A DNA stretch of 64,000 nt, taken from Flagellimonas myxillae (GTDB lineage: Bacteria; Bacteroidota; Bacteroidia; Flavobacteriales; Flavobacteriaceae). The notes under the pieces are model-generated. The model saw only the letters and a program-made list of their open reading frames with translations, searched no databases and was not told the origin of the DNA. The DNA lies in NCBI RefSeq assembly GCF_023502235.1, contig NZ_JAMFLY010000003.1:496001-560000 (forward strand). The letters run 5' to 3'. The translations under genes and the position numbers were made by a program. This document shows positions 51,917-61,230 of the stretch, piece after piece; position 1 is the stretch's first letter; each line of letters opens with the position of its first letter.

Positions 51917-52753
51917 ATGAGAAGCAACATTTTAGTATTGGGCGGTAAAGGGAAAACAGGCCGCAGAGTAGCAGAACGACTGTCAAATATGGGACATAAC
52001 GTACGCATTGGATCTCGAAGTGAAACACCATCGTTTGACTGGGACAAACCGGAAACCTGGGCCAAGGCCATGGAAGGAATGGATCGCATGTACATCACTT
52101 TTCAACCCGATTTGGCAGTACCCGGAGCATTTGAGGCCATTCAAGGATTGATGGAAGAAGCAAAACGACAAAACATCCAAAAGGTGGTATTGCTGTCCGG
52201 AAAAGGTGAGAAGGAAGCGGAGCGCTGTGAGCAAGTCGTCATAGATTCGGGTGTGGCGCACACTATAGTCCGCGCCAGTTGGTTCAACCAAAATTTTAGT
52301 GAAAGTTTTTTCTTGGAGCCTATCCAACATGGATTTGTGGCTTTGCCACATGCAGATGTTGAAGTGCCCTATTTGGATGCTGATGACATTGCGGATGTGG
52401 TCGTTGAAGCTTTATTGAAGGAGGAACATAATGGAGAAATCTACGAATTGACCGGTCCAAGATTGCTGACCTTCAGAGAAATTATGCATGAAATTGCCCA
52501 GGTTACTGGTAGGGATATTGCATTCAGACCCATATCCTTATCTGACTATGTTAAGGCCATGGAAAATCAGGGTGTGCCCGCTGATTACGTTTGGTTGATC
52601 AATTATTTGTTCTCCGAAGTTCTCACAAATCCTGACAATCAGGTCATCAAAAGGGATATTGAAAAGGTTTTGGGACGGAAGCCCACGGATTTTTCCGAAT
52701 ATCTCGAACGAACTGCAGCCACCGGCATTTGGAACGAACCCGTTAAGGCGTAA
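51917..52753 (+). CDS. NmrA-type NAD(P)-binding reductase
   Basis: 278 residues, atypical SDR. Rossmann motif ILVLGGKGKTGRRVAERL (GxxGxxG form), QKVVLLSGKGEKEAERCEQV, AHTIVRASWFNQNFSESFF and DADDIADVVVEALL. NmrA-like members bind NAD(P)(H) and act as quinone or azo reductases or redox sensors. Ends at a bidirectional terminator shared with the haloperoxidase gene. Confidence 0.88.
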   Translation: MRSNILVLGGKGKTGRRVAERLSNMGHNVRIGSRSETPSFDWDKPETWAKAMEGMDRMYITFQPDLAVPGAFEAIQGLMEEAKRQNIQKVVLLSGKGEKEAERCEQVVIDSGVAHTIVRASWFNQNFSESFFLEPIQHGFVALPHADVEVPYLDADDIADVVVEALLKEEHNGEIYELTGPRLLTFREIMHEIAQVTGRDIAFRPISLSDYVKAMENQGVPADYVWLINYLFSEVLTNPDNQVIKRDIEKVLGRKPTDFSEYLERTAATGIWNEPVKA

Positions 52754-52772
52754 CACCGATTAAATGGAAAAC

Positions 52773-52798
52773 AAAGGTGGACATTATTGTCCGCCTTT
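52773..52798. terminator. Bidirectional terminator
   Basis: AAAGGTGGACA (52773-52783) pairs with TGTCCGCCTTT (52788-52798) over a TTAT loop; T-run to 52800. Serves the NmrA gene on the plus strand and, with A-run read as T, the convergent haloperoxidase gene. Confidence 0.75.
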
Positions 52799-54121
52799 TT
52801 CTTTGATAGGCAATAAGAAATTCTCCACGGCATAATTGCCAATTTCCCTCCCTAAGCGATGCCCTTCTTCCGAGTCATAGCGGAAATGAATACCTAGGTA
52901 AATTCTTGAAAGTGAGGCCTCCAGACCTGCTTCCGTAAAACTGGAGAATGAACGGGTTGGTGGATGCATTTCCATTTTTTCTGAGAATGGCCCTGCGCTA
53001 TCCACTTCTTGGGTAACCATAACGAAATTGTAGTCGTTTCCCTTCCCCAGGGTATGTGCCAAAGTTTCCATGGCCGCAGAACTTGCCGTTCCATGGGCCG
53101 ATGGGTACGACGGGAATGGGTAGGTGTGTTGGTGTAAGTTATTCCATTCCAAATCTGCAAGGGTATTTGGATTTTCGTCGTTTTCTGCCCATCGGATTGC
53201 GGTATAGGGTCTCCAATGGTTGTAATGGAATTTGTTGTCAAACACATTGATATAGGCATCGTATACGGCCATATTCATCAGGGCGTAAAGTCGGGCTGCT
53301 TCCCATAGGTTTAATTCTTCTTTTAACACCAGTTGCCTGGCGAGTCGGTTATGGGAATTTTCCACAAAATCTTTCCACCACATGGCCAAATGCTCCTGAT
53401 CTCTTGTTCGTATTGCATTTTGGGTACTGCCAACCTCCTTTACCTCATTAAAAGCCTTGGTGTAAGCCTCACTTTGGATATCCGGCGGGGGTGGAGATCG
53501 AAAATGATCTGGTGTGGGGAGCATAAAAGGTTTGGCCTTGGCCCAGCCTGAGCCAAAAATAAAGCCTTCAGGGGTGCCACTATGCTCATTGAATTCGGCA
53601 TAAACACCAGCAGCCATGGGATGCCAGGTATATTCTGCTTCCCCGTCCCAAGCGTCTTGTTGACGGTTTTGTAGAATAGCATTTACCGACTTTTCAGCAA
53701 GTGCTTTGGCATTGGAGTATGCATTCTCTGGATCTGGGAGCCAAAGATGAAGTTCTGCATCAAACTCATTTTTCTTATCTGGATATTGTGAGGTTGCTAC
53801 TAAATATGCAGCGTAGGCAGCAGTTGCCAGTGGGTCACCTTGCCCATTCGATTCAGAAAATGCATAGGTGCCATAGATTGGTGCAATTGAATTCAGGGCA
53901 TCATGAATGGCAATATGCATCATGGAGCCCGTCCGAAGTCCTTTTAGGGTAAGCAATCCATCTTCTTCCACAGCCACTTCCATAATTAGACGGTTCCATG
54001 AATTAAGTACATCTGGTGGATAGTCTTCTACCCTAAGTTGATGATCGTTGCATGAAAGCAATAAAAAATAGATGGGGAACAATCTGAAAAACCTGCGTAG
54101 GCATTGAATAGATATATTCAT
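52784..54121 (-). CDS. Vanadium-haloperoxidase-like PAP2 superfamily lipoprotein
   Basis: 445 residues from MNISIQCLRRFFRLFPIYFL, lipobox at LLLSCND; the longer start at 54169 adds nothing signal-like. PAP2/VHPO motifs: NHWRPYTAIR, FPSYPSAHGTASSAAMETL (PSxH with the acid-base His) and LSRIYLGIHFRYDSEEGHRL (R...GxHF...D; the vanadate-ligating His is likely in EEGH). This is the layout of vanadium chloroperoxidases and their phosphatase relatives. Bacteroidota members include iodoperoxidases; activity here is undetermined. Confidence 0.85.
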   Translation of the reverse strand: MNISIQCLRRFFRLFPIYFLLLSCNDHQLRVEDYPPDVLNSWNRLIMEVAVEEDGLLTLKGLRTGSMMHIAIHDALNSIAPIYGTYAFSESNGQGDPLATAAYAAYLVATSQYPDKKNEFDAELHLWLPDPENAYSNAKALAEKSVNAILQNRQQDAWDGEAEYTWHPMAAGVYAEFNEHSGTPEGFIFGSGWAKAKPFMLPTPDHFRSPPPPDIQSEAYTKAFNEVKEVGSTQNAIRTRDQEHLAMWWKDFVENSHNRLARQLVLKEELNLWEAARLYALMNMAVYDAYINVFDNKFHYNHWRPYTAIRWAENDENPNTLADLEWNNLHQHTYPFPSYPSAHGTASSAAMETLAHTLGKGNDYNFVMVTQEVDSAGPFSEKMEMHPPTRSFSSFTEAGLEASLSRIYLGIHFRYDSEEGHRLGREIGNYAVENFLLPIKEKGGQ

Positions 54122-54280
54122 AAATCCATGGTTTTGGGGAATAGATTCGAATACCTGACCACACGCCAATACGTGACGATTTGAAGGTTAATCGAACCAA
54201 TTCCGGGTTACTAAAACAAAAGGGGGTTTCGTGTATCTAAGGTACGGCAAAATTAGTTAATCCGCTGAAAACAAGTGTTT

Positions 54281-55006
54281 TTACAAGAATTTAAGGAGGT
54301 GCTTGTACGTCATGCCCGATAAAATAGCCAACCCAAAGCTAAGCAAGGTGCCAATGAGGACGTATTCCGTTAGCTTTCGGTTTTTCCCTTTGTTGAGATC
54401 TCCGAAACGGAACACGGATTTGGCCGCAATAAGCAAACCAATGGCGGCCCATTGACCCAAAAGGATAAATCCAAAAACAAAAAGACGTTCCAACATACCT
54501 ATATACTTCCCTGCATTTTTCAAGGACCCTCCCTCCTCGGAATCATCATTGGTGATAACTTCCTTGATATAGGGCGCCAACAACATGCGCATGAGAACCC
54601 CGGAAACGAAAGTGACAAAAACAAGAAAGGTGATCAATAGTAGGCTTTGCTCCCCAAAAATTGAAGTGGGGTCAATTGTGAAGGGTTCAACCCAGTAAAC
54701 GGCACCCATTATTACTACAAGATGAAGAATCTGGTCGAGAGCAAAGAGCCAGCGGTAATTTTTGGGGTTGGTAAGAGCCAATTTGGCAAGATCTATCAAG
54801 AAGTGGGTAGTAATGACAAGTACTACAATGCCCAAGTGTTGAAACTGCAATAATACCAGCAAAAGAAGGAGGTGGATACCCATATGCCAATAGAGGTATT
54901 TGGATTTCCATTTTTTTTGGAGTTTGTTATCAACCCAATGACTGGGTTGAAGCATAAAGTCGCCGATAAAATGGGCTAGGATAAGTTTTAAGGCAAGTAG
55001 AATCAT
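54281..55006 (-). CDS. DUF3307 membrane protein
   Basis: 241 residues with about seven hydrophobic helices. Family head: LALKLILAHFIGDFMLQPSH then WHMGIHLLLLLVLLQF and VLVITTHFLIDLAKL with conserved His/Asp. Function unknown; consistently encoded with SatD-type regulators. The ATG overlaps the satD stop by 4 bases (ATGA). Confidence 0.9.
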   Translation of the reverse strand: MILLALKLILAHFIGDFMLQPSHWVDNKLQKKWKSKYLYWHMGIHLLLLLVLLQFQHLGIVVLVITTHFLIDLAKLALTNPKNYRWLFALDQILHLVVIMGAVYWVEPFTIDPTSIFGEQSLLLITFLVFVTFVSGVLMRMLLAPYIKEVITNDDSEEGGSLKNAGKYIGMLERLFVFGFILLGQWAAIGLLIAAKSVFRFGDLNKGKNRKLTEYVLIGTLLSFGLAILSGMTYKHLLKFL

Positions 55007-55602
55007 GGTTTGGGGAGTTGGGCATTGTAGAATTTCGTCATTTTTTGGAGCGCATCAAAACCTGCTTTAGTCAGTTCTTCACTTATATTGCCCTGTGATT
55101 TATTAAGCAGTTGGGCAAGTTCTTTTTGATTTTTTTTTGGGTTTTTGATAGCATTTTTAACCGTCTGGGCGGTGGCCGGAGGCCAATGGTCCATGGTCAG
55201 TAGCGCAAGCTCTAGGAGTAGGTTCATTTGGTCATCAAAAGCTTTATGGGACGATTTTATACCCAAGTTTTGTCTTTTCAATCCTTCAAAACACTTCCCC
55301 GAATGTACATAGGCCTCCCCGTTGGATTCAGTTACTTTTTCGGCCTGATATCCCTTTTCACCCAAGCCAATGGCAATCCGAACGTCCAAGTTTTTAAATT
55401 GCTTGATACTGGCCTTGACGTACAATGAGGCTTCCAATGCTTTTCCTGGGGTGGTCACCAACTGAAAGCTGTCGCCCCTATAGATTTCCCACTCTTTCGG
55501 TTCCTTTCCATAGTGGTTTAGGGCTTGTTTTAATTCGGGTAGCCAAATAGATGCCTCCTGTTCGGTTGAGTTTTTTATATCGCCGGTAAGTACTGCAATC
55601 AT
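55003..55602 (-). CDS. SatD-family regulator
   Basis: 199 residues. N-terminal SatD domain: MIAVLTGDIKNSTEQEASIW, EIYRGDSFQLV and DVRIAIGLGEKGYQ, resembling a degenerate cyclase-like fold. A C-terminal helix-turn-helix follows at about 160-190: KELAQLLNKSQGNISEELTK. Known only as a putative transcriptional regulator. Upstream lie five palindromes of TATCTG-N8-CAGATA type at 28-bp spacing, probable binding sites for this protein. It is translationally coupled to DUF3307. Confidence 0.88.
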   Translation of the reverse strand: MIAVLTGDIKNSTEQEASIWLPELKQALNHYGKEPKEWEIYRGDSFQLVTTPGKALEASLYVKASIKQFKNLDVRIAIGLGEKGYQAEKVTESNGEAYVHSGKCFEGLKRQNLGIKSSHKAFDDQMNLLLELALLTMDHWPPATAQTVKNAIKNPKKNQKELAQLLNKSQGNISEELTKAGFDALQKMTKFYNAQLPKP

Positions 55603-55618
55603 GTCATGTGGTTTAAAA

Positions 55619-55750
55619 TATCTGTAAAATAGCAGATAACTTAAAATATCTGCTGATTGGCAGATAATCTAAAATATCTGTTGATTGACAGATAATCAAA
55701 AATATCTGTAAAATAGCGGATAATCAAAAATATCGACAAAATAACCGATA
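55619..55750. repeat. Array of five 20-bp palindromes at exact 28-bp spacing
   Basis: Copies start at 55619, 55647, 55675, 55703 and 55731. Pattern TATCTG-N8-CAGATA; copy 4 ends CGGATA and copy 5 is TATCGA...CCGATA. The N8 of copies 1 and 4 is identical (TAAAATAG). Spacers are AT-rich (ATCAAAAA style). The array fills the whole gap between the SatD ATG (17 bp away) and the SH3 gene stop (11 bp away). It looks like an operator array. Confidence 0.9.
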
Positions 55751-55760
55751 AATGCGTGCT

Positions 55761-56579
55761 TTAATTGGGGACAGGTTCATTAAAATTGGGAACCAATTGG
55801 CCATCCATCCAGCTAAGCTCCCTGATTTCCACCGTAGTTTTAGTCCAATTTGTGGATTCATCGTAGAGTTCACCCTGTTCTTTTTTGAAAAGAATTTTAT
55901 CCGGAAGGCCACCTACATCAGTTGGGAAAATAAAGCGTTCGGAATGGAAATACACCCCAGAATCCGTAACCTGTGATAACGATCCAACGGGGGTAAGCTC
56001 TCCGTTGTGCGCAAAAAGATAGGTGCCTCCACCGTCTACACCACAGGCTTCTGCGAAATAATTGATATACAAAATACCGTCAATGCCAGGGATGCCCTTG
56101 TTATCAAAGACTTCAATTTTGAAATCCGTATTGGACAGCGGAACCTTTATTTCAACATAATCCCCATGCTTCACGCTACGGATGTTCAAAAACGTCTTTT
56201 TGCCTTTCTTGGAATAGGCAAAATAGTAGTTTTCACCATTTAGGGTTTTTCTTTCCAACGATATTAGTCCACCAAGTACGTAGCCTGTGACACCATCATC
56301 GTATTTTACTTTGTAAAAGGGAGAGTCAAATCCCTTATAGGGCCAGGAAAACTGGGTCTTTTCCAAAATTTCTATCCATTCCCCGATTTTGAGCAACTCC
56401 AACACTTCGGATTCAGCACTGGGCGTGGACCTTAATTTTGTGTCGTTGCCAAAAACGTAGACTTTTTGCCCTGGTTGAAAAGAACATGCTTCCGTTGGAC
56501 AATAGTAACTGTCCTGGGCATAGTTGAAAGAGAAAGTAAATAGGGTGGTTAGGGCCGTGATCCAAAATTTTGTTTTCAT
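55761..56579 (-). CDS. Secreted SH3b-domain protein
   Basis: 272 residues, signal peptide ALTTLFTFSFNYAQ. SH3b-like domain at about 35-105: GQKVYVFGNDTKLRSTPSAE, VLELLKIGEWIEILEK, YKVKYDDGVTGYVLGGLIS. The rest, with YFAYSKKGKKTFLNIRSV and LYINYFAEACGVDGGGTYLF, resembles no family I know. Probably periplasmic and peptidoglycan- or ligand-binding. Confidence 0.8.
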   Translation of the reverse strand: MKTKFWITALTTLFTFSFNYAQDSYYCPTEACSFQPGQKVYVFGNDTKLRSTPSAESEVLELLKIGEWIEILEKTQFSWPYKGFDSPFYKVKYDDGVTGYVLGGLISLERKTLNGENYYFAYSKKGKKTFLNIRSVKHGDYVEIKVPLSNTDFKIEVFDNKGIPGIDGILYINYFAEACGVDGGGTYLFAHNGELTPVGSLSQVTDSGVYFHSERFIFPTDVGGLPDKILFKKEQGELYDESTNWTKTTVEIRELSWMDGQLVPNFNEPVPN

Positions 56580-56692
56580 TTTATACAGTTTTAAAGTGAA
56601 GACAGCCCAAATGGGTGTTAAAAGATATACGGTACAAAATGTTAAAATGGTTTATTCATATAACCAAATAGGTGCTTGAATGGCGATGCTAT

Positions 56693-56725
56693 AAAAAAAG
56701 AAACCCCGTCCATGGCGTGACGGGG
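56693..56725 (-). terminator. Terminator of the CpxP/Spy-like gene
   Basis: Minus-strand stem CCCCGTC/GACGGGG with loop ACGCCATG, followed by a run of T (56699-56693). It lies 22 bp after the stop. Confidence 0.85.
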
Positions 56726-56747
56726 CTCCTAAAATCAACAAAAAACA

Positions 56748-57191
56748 CTATCCTCTTCTTCCCTTCTCCTGCATTTTCTTTTTGCCGTTCATTCTTTTTC
56801 TAAGCTTAAGTTTTTTCCAGGTCTGGTATTGATCATCGGTCAATATTTCCTTCATTTCCTGATGATGGGCAATTTGCCGATCCAAGCGTGCATTTTCAAT
56901 CTCGAACCGCTCATCGGCTGTCGGCCTTTTAAGCTCGCCTTGCTCTTTTTTGGCCTTAAGTTCTTCACGTTTGGCCGTTAATCGCTCTGCTTGGGCCAAG
57001 TTAATTTCCATTATCCGTTCTTGTTGACCTTCCGTGAGATCAAGGGCCAATGTCAGTTTTTTGGTGTGGAGTGTAGCCATTTGCTCCGATGTCAAATCTG
57101 CCTTAAATCCACGTCCCTTCCTATTTACATTTCCTTGGGCGGCAACTCCAATGCTGGTCAATAGGAGCATTGCCATTACTAATCTTTTCAT
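56748..57191 (-). CDS. Spy/CpxP-like periplasmic helical protein
   Basis: 147 residues from MKRLVMAMLLLTSIGVAAQG (signal). The mature part is helical with LTSEQMATLHTKKLTLALDL and LTEGQQERIMEINLAQ, then a Glu/Lys-rich helix and LTDDQYQTWKKLKLRKR. LTxxQ repeats are the Spy/CpxP mark. Bacteroidota have many such short proteins next to envelope-stress or metal-sigma genes; none is adjacent here. Probably a periplasmic chaperone or inhibitor. Confidence 0.85.
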   Translation of the reverse strand: MKRLVMAMLLLTSIGVAAQGNVNRKGRGFKADLTSEQMATLHTKKLTLALDLTEGQQERIMEINLAQAERLTAKREELKAKKEQGELKRPTADERFEIENARLDRQIAHHQEMKEILTDDQYQTWKKLKLRKRMNGKKKMQEKGRRG

Positions 57192-57296
57192 ATGCTTAAA
57201 TTTTAATGATTTGGAATTTGGACAAAGCATGGCCCAAATGGTTTAAAACCAAATCTATTTTTAATAAGCTTTTATGAATTGGTGTTGTAGCGGAAT

Positions 57297-57485
57297 CTAC
57301 TTTTGGACCACATGCATTTCCTCGACGGTGTCCTCGTCCTCCAAATTGTCCTCAAATTCTGTTTTTACCAGTTCCTTGGCGCGTAATTGTTGTTGGAACT
57401 CTTCGTGTTGCTCCACCACATAATAGATAGACGATGCGGTCAAGAAACAGATAAAATAAATAAGACTTTTGATTTTGTAGGTCAT
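57297..57485 (-). CDS. Small single-pass membrane protein
   Basis: 62 residues from MTYKIKSLIYFICFLTASSI (membrane segment), then a helical acidic tail (FEDNLEDEDTVEEMHVV). A TAGGTTTG box lies at 57523-57516, about 30 bp upstream of the ATG, so it may have its own promoter; -33 is weak. Function unknown. A longer start at 57530 is less likely. Confidence 0.6.
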   Translation of the reverse strand: MTYKIKSLIYFICFLTASSIYYVVEQHEEFQQQLRAKELVKTEFEDNLEDEDTVEEMHVVQK

Positions 57486-57657
57486 GATCTTAGGATTTGG
57501 GATTACTAAAATAGGCAAACCTATCGCCAATCTTCGCGATATGTTGTGAAGTTAACCTTTTTAGATGTGTATGGGACAAAATGCATGGTATAATCGATAA
57601 AATGCATGGTTTGCCCCAATCCAATCCTACAAAACTGTGTTTCCTACAAAAAGAAGA

Positions 57658-60156
57658 CTATTTGGGATCTAAAATCAAGTCAATTCGCTCCAAGGCATCC
57701 TGTAGATGATACCTGCTCATACGGTCCGTAATTCTAGAGAGCCCACTTCTAATATCCCTTTTGAGATTGTTGAGCTCTGCCCGGGCCACCGAACGGATAT
57801 CCGACTGACTGGTATTTACCACGGTCGATTTGCGATAACCTCCGAAATCAGAAAGTTTGTTCTGGTTTGGGGCTGTCATTAGGTACTCCAAACGATCAAT
57901 ATGCGCTTTCTGAAGGTTTCGCCTGTATGTGTCAATCGCCTTGCCGTTTCGAGTTTCGGACCAAAGCCCCCTTCGTAGGTCTTCCATCATGTCCAGAAGG
58001 CCATAAGCATTTTTGCCATTGATGGTTTCGTTCTCAATCAGACGTGCCATTTTTCCAAGATGGAGAAGGGTATTTAGATAGCGCACCTGGGTAGAGCGGA
58101 TATTTTCCACGGAACCGGAATATTGAACCTTGTTGAAAATTTCTTGATCCAGAAGCCAGGTGGGAGTCTTAAAGAGTTGCTCCTGTAAGAAGGCCATGCA
58201 ATTTTCTTGATGCGACTTGTCCACATGGGTATAGACCGCTCCTTCTTGGTCAGCCGTTTTGTAATGCTCGTATACGCCACCTATGTTATTGGCCACATGA
58301 CCCATGTAGCGGCGGTACTGTGCAACAACTTGACCGTATAGGGTTTCAAGATCATCGTAGTTTTTGCCAACTTCCGTTGTCCACTGGGCCAAGTTCGGAA
58401 CTATACGTTTCAAATTCTCTATTCCATACAGACCAGCTTTGATTGCATCATCTCCCAAATCCTCGGTTTGCGAGCTGGGATCATGGATGTCTCCGACCTG
58501 TTGATGGCCAAAGCGGTACATGGGGTCATTCTCATGTGCTCTGATCCATTGGTTCAAAATTGGTTTTTCATCTTTTGCTGATGTGCCAAGAATGGGTTTG
58601 TAACCCCATCGTATAGCATATTTATCATAAACACCGATGTTGGGCATCAAGGCGACACCGTCATCTCCAGGTTGGGCCACATAGTTAAACCTAGCATAAT
58701 CCATGATGGAAGGAGCCGTACCATATTTTTTGGTAAACGATGCTGAACGCAGCGAATCCACGGGATAGGCCACGCTACTTCCCATATTGTGCGGGAGGCC
58801 CAAGGTATGTCCTACCTCGTGGGCAGAAACAAACCGAATTAAGCGTCCCATGATCTCATCCTTAAAAGCCACGCCTTGGGCCTCTGGATTAATGGCGGCT
58901 GTTTGCACGAAGAACCAATTCCGTAGCAACGACATCACGTTGTGGTACCAATTAATGTCTGATTCCAAAATCTCTCCACTTCGGGGGTCGCTAACATGGG
59001 GTCCATTGGCATTCGGTATCGGAGAGGCTAAATACCGCACCACAGAATAGCGAACATCCTCAGGAGACCATTCTGGGTCTTCTTCCAGGGATGGAGGGTC
59101 TTTGGCAAGGATGGCATTTTTAAAACCGGCCGCTTCGAAGGCCACTTGCCAATCTTCTATTCCTTTTTTGATAAAGGGAACCCACTTTTTGGGCGTTGCC
59201 CGGTCTACATAATATATGATGGGTTTCTTGGGTTCTACCAGTTCCCCGGCCTTGTATTTTTCAATATCTTCATCTTTAACTTCAAGACGCCAACGATCCA
59301 AATAGCGAACCGTTTTACTTTCTTGTGCATCCAATCCATAATCTACCTGCCCTCTGGCAAACCACCCTACTCGCTCATCAAAGTACCTTCTTTTCATGGG
59401 TTCTTTGGGCAATAGGATCATGGAGTTGTTGATTTCCACGGAAATGGACCCTAGAGTTTGATTGCTGGGAGGTTCATTGGCGACATAGGTTTTTACATGT
59501 CTGGCCTCCACATTCAGCGGATAACTCTTTACCGATTCTATATAGCTTCGTTCTCCATCCAATCTACTTACCTTATATTGCTTTCGATAATGTGATGGCA
59601 ATCCAATCGCATTCACATCTTTTGAAAATAGTGGGTTGACCTCAATCACGGTAGCTGGATTCAGCGAGTCTTTTTTATTGAATGCTTTAATGTCGAAAGC
59701 AAAAAGTACCGGCTCAAAATTGGAATTGACCACTGCTTCGTGGATAGGTAGGGAATCCGCAGCTACATTACCGTAGGATACTACCCTTAGCAATATTTTC
59801 TTGTGTTTTTTCTCCCAACGCAACACTTGGGTGTTGATTTTACCCCCGCCAAAGCCAATTCCAGAAGCCGTTTTGGAAATTCTACTTACCATGAGCATTT
59901 CCCTGTTCAATAGCGAGTCTGGAATTTCGTAATAATGTTTGTCGTCTACTTGGTGCACTTGAAAAAGCCCGTCATCCGTCTTGGCCTCTTTGGTAATGAC
60001 CTTGTCATAGGGTTGAATGTCACCTTTTTTGGGCTTTTCGTTGGCTTTTTGTTCAGTGTTTTTCTTTTTCTTTTTGAAAAGTTGGGCGTTTGTTTGGCCC
60101 ACAAAACCTATTAGCATAATGGCCAATAAGACCTTGGGAAGTAGTTTTTGGATCAT
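57658..60156 (-). CDS. Zinc-dependent metalloprotease (DUF5117/DUF5118 type)
   Basis: 832 residues. Signal peptide LLAIMLIGFVGQTNAQ. Family signature domains N-terminal of the catalytic site; active site SAHEVGHTLGLPHNMGSS (HExxHxxGxxH metzincin form) near residue 450. Long C-terminal helical region. Family members are large secreted proteases of unclear target. Standalone gene. Confidence 0.9.
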   Translation of the reverse strand: MIQKLLPKVLLAIMLIGFVGQTNAQLFKKKKKNTEQKANEKPKKGDIQPYDKVITKEAKTDDGLFQVHQVDDKHYYEIPDSLLNREMLMVSRISKTASGIGFGGGKINTQVLRWEKKHKKILLRVVSYGNVAADSLPIHEAVVNSNFEPVLFAFDIKAFNKKDSLNPATVIEVNPLFSKDVNAIGLPSHYRKQYKVSRLDGERSYIESVKSYPLNVEARHVKTYVANEPPSNQTLGSISVEINNSMILLPKEPMKRRYFDERVGWFARGQVDYGLDAQESKTVRYLDRWRLEVKDEDIEKYKAGELVEPKKPIIYYVDRATPKKWVPFIKKGIEDWQVAFEAAGFKNAILAKDPPSLEEDPEWSPEDVRYSVVRYLASPIPNANGPHVSDPRSGEILESDINWYHNVMSLLRNWFFVQTAAINPEAQGVAFKDEIMGRLIRFVSAHEVGHTLGLPHNMGSSVAYPVDSLRSASFTKKYGTAPSIMDYARFNYVAQPGDDGVALMPNIGVYDKYAIRWGYKPILGTSAKDEKPILNQWIRAHENDPMYRFGHQQVGDIHDPSSQTEDLGDDAIKAGLYGIENLKRIVPNLAQWTTEVGKNYDDLETLYGQVVAQYRRYMGHVANNIGGVYEHYKTADQEGAVYTHVDKSHQENCMAFLQEQLFKTPTWLLDQEIFNKVQYSGSVENIRSTQVRYLNTLLHLGKMARLIENETINGKNAYGLLDMMEDLRRGLWSETRNGKAIDTYRRNLQKAHIDRLEYLMTAPNQNKLSDFGGYRKSTVVNTSQSDIRSVARAELNNLKRDIRSGLSRITDRMSRYHLQDALERIDLILDPK

Positions 60157-60424
60157 TTCATTGTCAGTTTGGTATTCTCAATGGCATCAAAGAACCTAAA
60201 AAACGTGAAAACAGACTGTTAAATAATTACTAACTCTGAATTTTTCGCAAAAATGCATCAACCTTTGGGAGCGCTCAATTTTACTGATAGTTCAGCTTGA
60301 ATCCCTACTTATAACTGGGCTGAGGGAGAATTGGTTTTTGCCAAAAAAAACCAAAAAGCTGTAACAATTTACAATTAGGGTAGTCTTATAGGCATACATC
60401 ATCAATCAAAAAATTCAATCAAAA

Positions 60425-61159
60425 ATGAACAAATTATTAATGATTTACGGTTGTGTCCTTTTAAGTGGTTCCGCCGTAGCAAACGACCAGCAAAGTACTA
60501 CCGATGCTGTTGTGGAAACACACACCAAACAGGTCAGTACGTTTGAGAACAATGTAACGCTACTTCAAATTGGTGGCGATTTTAATGAGGGAGCTTTTAG
60601 GTTTTACGAAATGTGGAACGAGGAAACCTCAGAACTGAATCTGAACGAAATAGAATTTTTGGAGGAAGACCTGGAAGTTGATCTTGGGTTTGATACCTCG
60701 GACTATCTTCCCAAGGACTTTGATCCTTATAAAAACTATTTTGATTTGAATTCCCTTATATATATTGAAAACGAAACTGAATGGCAATTGGATTTTGATT
60801 CCAGCTCCTATTTACCGGAAGGGTTTAACCCGTACTCCGAGGTAGTGGACGTACATTCGATCAATTATATGGAGGAAGAAGACCTAGATCTTGGTTTTGA
60901 CACTAAGGATTATCTACCAGAAGGTTTTTCACCTTACGAACCATATATCGATTTAAATTCGATTCCTTATATAGAAGCCGAAAATGAGTGGGAATTAGGC
61001 ACTGGTTTTGTACATAGCTTGCCAGAAGGATTTGATCCTTACTCTGAGGTTTTGGAAGTAGCTTCCATCAACTACATGGAAGATGAAGAAATAAACTTGG
61101 GCTTTGATACTTCAAAGTATCTCCCAGCAAACTTTGACCCCTATTCTAGGGTTGATTAG
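60425..61159 (+). CDS. Secreted protein of five FDTxxYLPxxFxPY repeats
   Basis: 244 residues. Signal MNKLLMIYGCVLLSGSAVAN, then a unique stretch (21-70), then five 34-35-residue repeats at 71-105, 106-140, 141-174, 175-209 and 210-244. Each has a helix or strand start (LNLNEIEFLEE), then LGFDTSDYLPKDFDPY. Repeats 2 and 4 share EW in the middle (ENETEWQLDFD, ENEWELGTGF), and 3 and 5 share SINYMEEE/SINYMEDE, so the array looks like a duplicated pair. Very acidic. I cannot assign it to a family; it may form a repeat-built surface or periplasmic structure. A sister gene at 61501 has two units. Confidence 0.85.
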   Translation: MNKLLMIYGCVLLSGSAVANDQQSTTDAVVETHTKQVSTFENNVTLLQIGGDFNEGAFRFYEMWNEETSELNLNEIEFLEEDLEVDLGFDTSDYLPKDFDPYKNYFDLNSLIYIENETEWQLDFDSSSYLPEGFNPYSEVVDVHSINYMEEEDLDLGFDTKDYLPEGFSPYEPYIDLNSIPYIEAENEWELGTGFVHSLPEGFDPYSEVLEVASINYMEDEEINLGFDTSKYLPANFDPYSRVD

Positions 61160-61205
61160 GTAGGATGTAATTTTCATTTTACAAATTTTTGAGTTAGTTA
61201 GTTTT

Positions 61206-61230
61206 AAAGCCCCCTTTTTGGGGGCTTTTT
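61206..61230 (+). terminator. Terminator of the first FDT-repeat gene
   Basis: Stem AAAGCCCCC/GGGGGCTTT with a TTTTT loop and T-run, 47 bp after the stop. Directly before it is the motif GAGTTAGTTAGTTT, also seen before the terminator of the second repeat gene. Confidence 0.85.

Noticed and set aside
55619-55750. Possible CRISPR array (28-bp period)
   Set aside because: The period is 28 bp in total, with 20-bp palindromes and 8-bp AT-rich links that are nearly identical. CRISPR would need longer, unrelated spacers and cas genes; neither is present.
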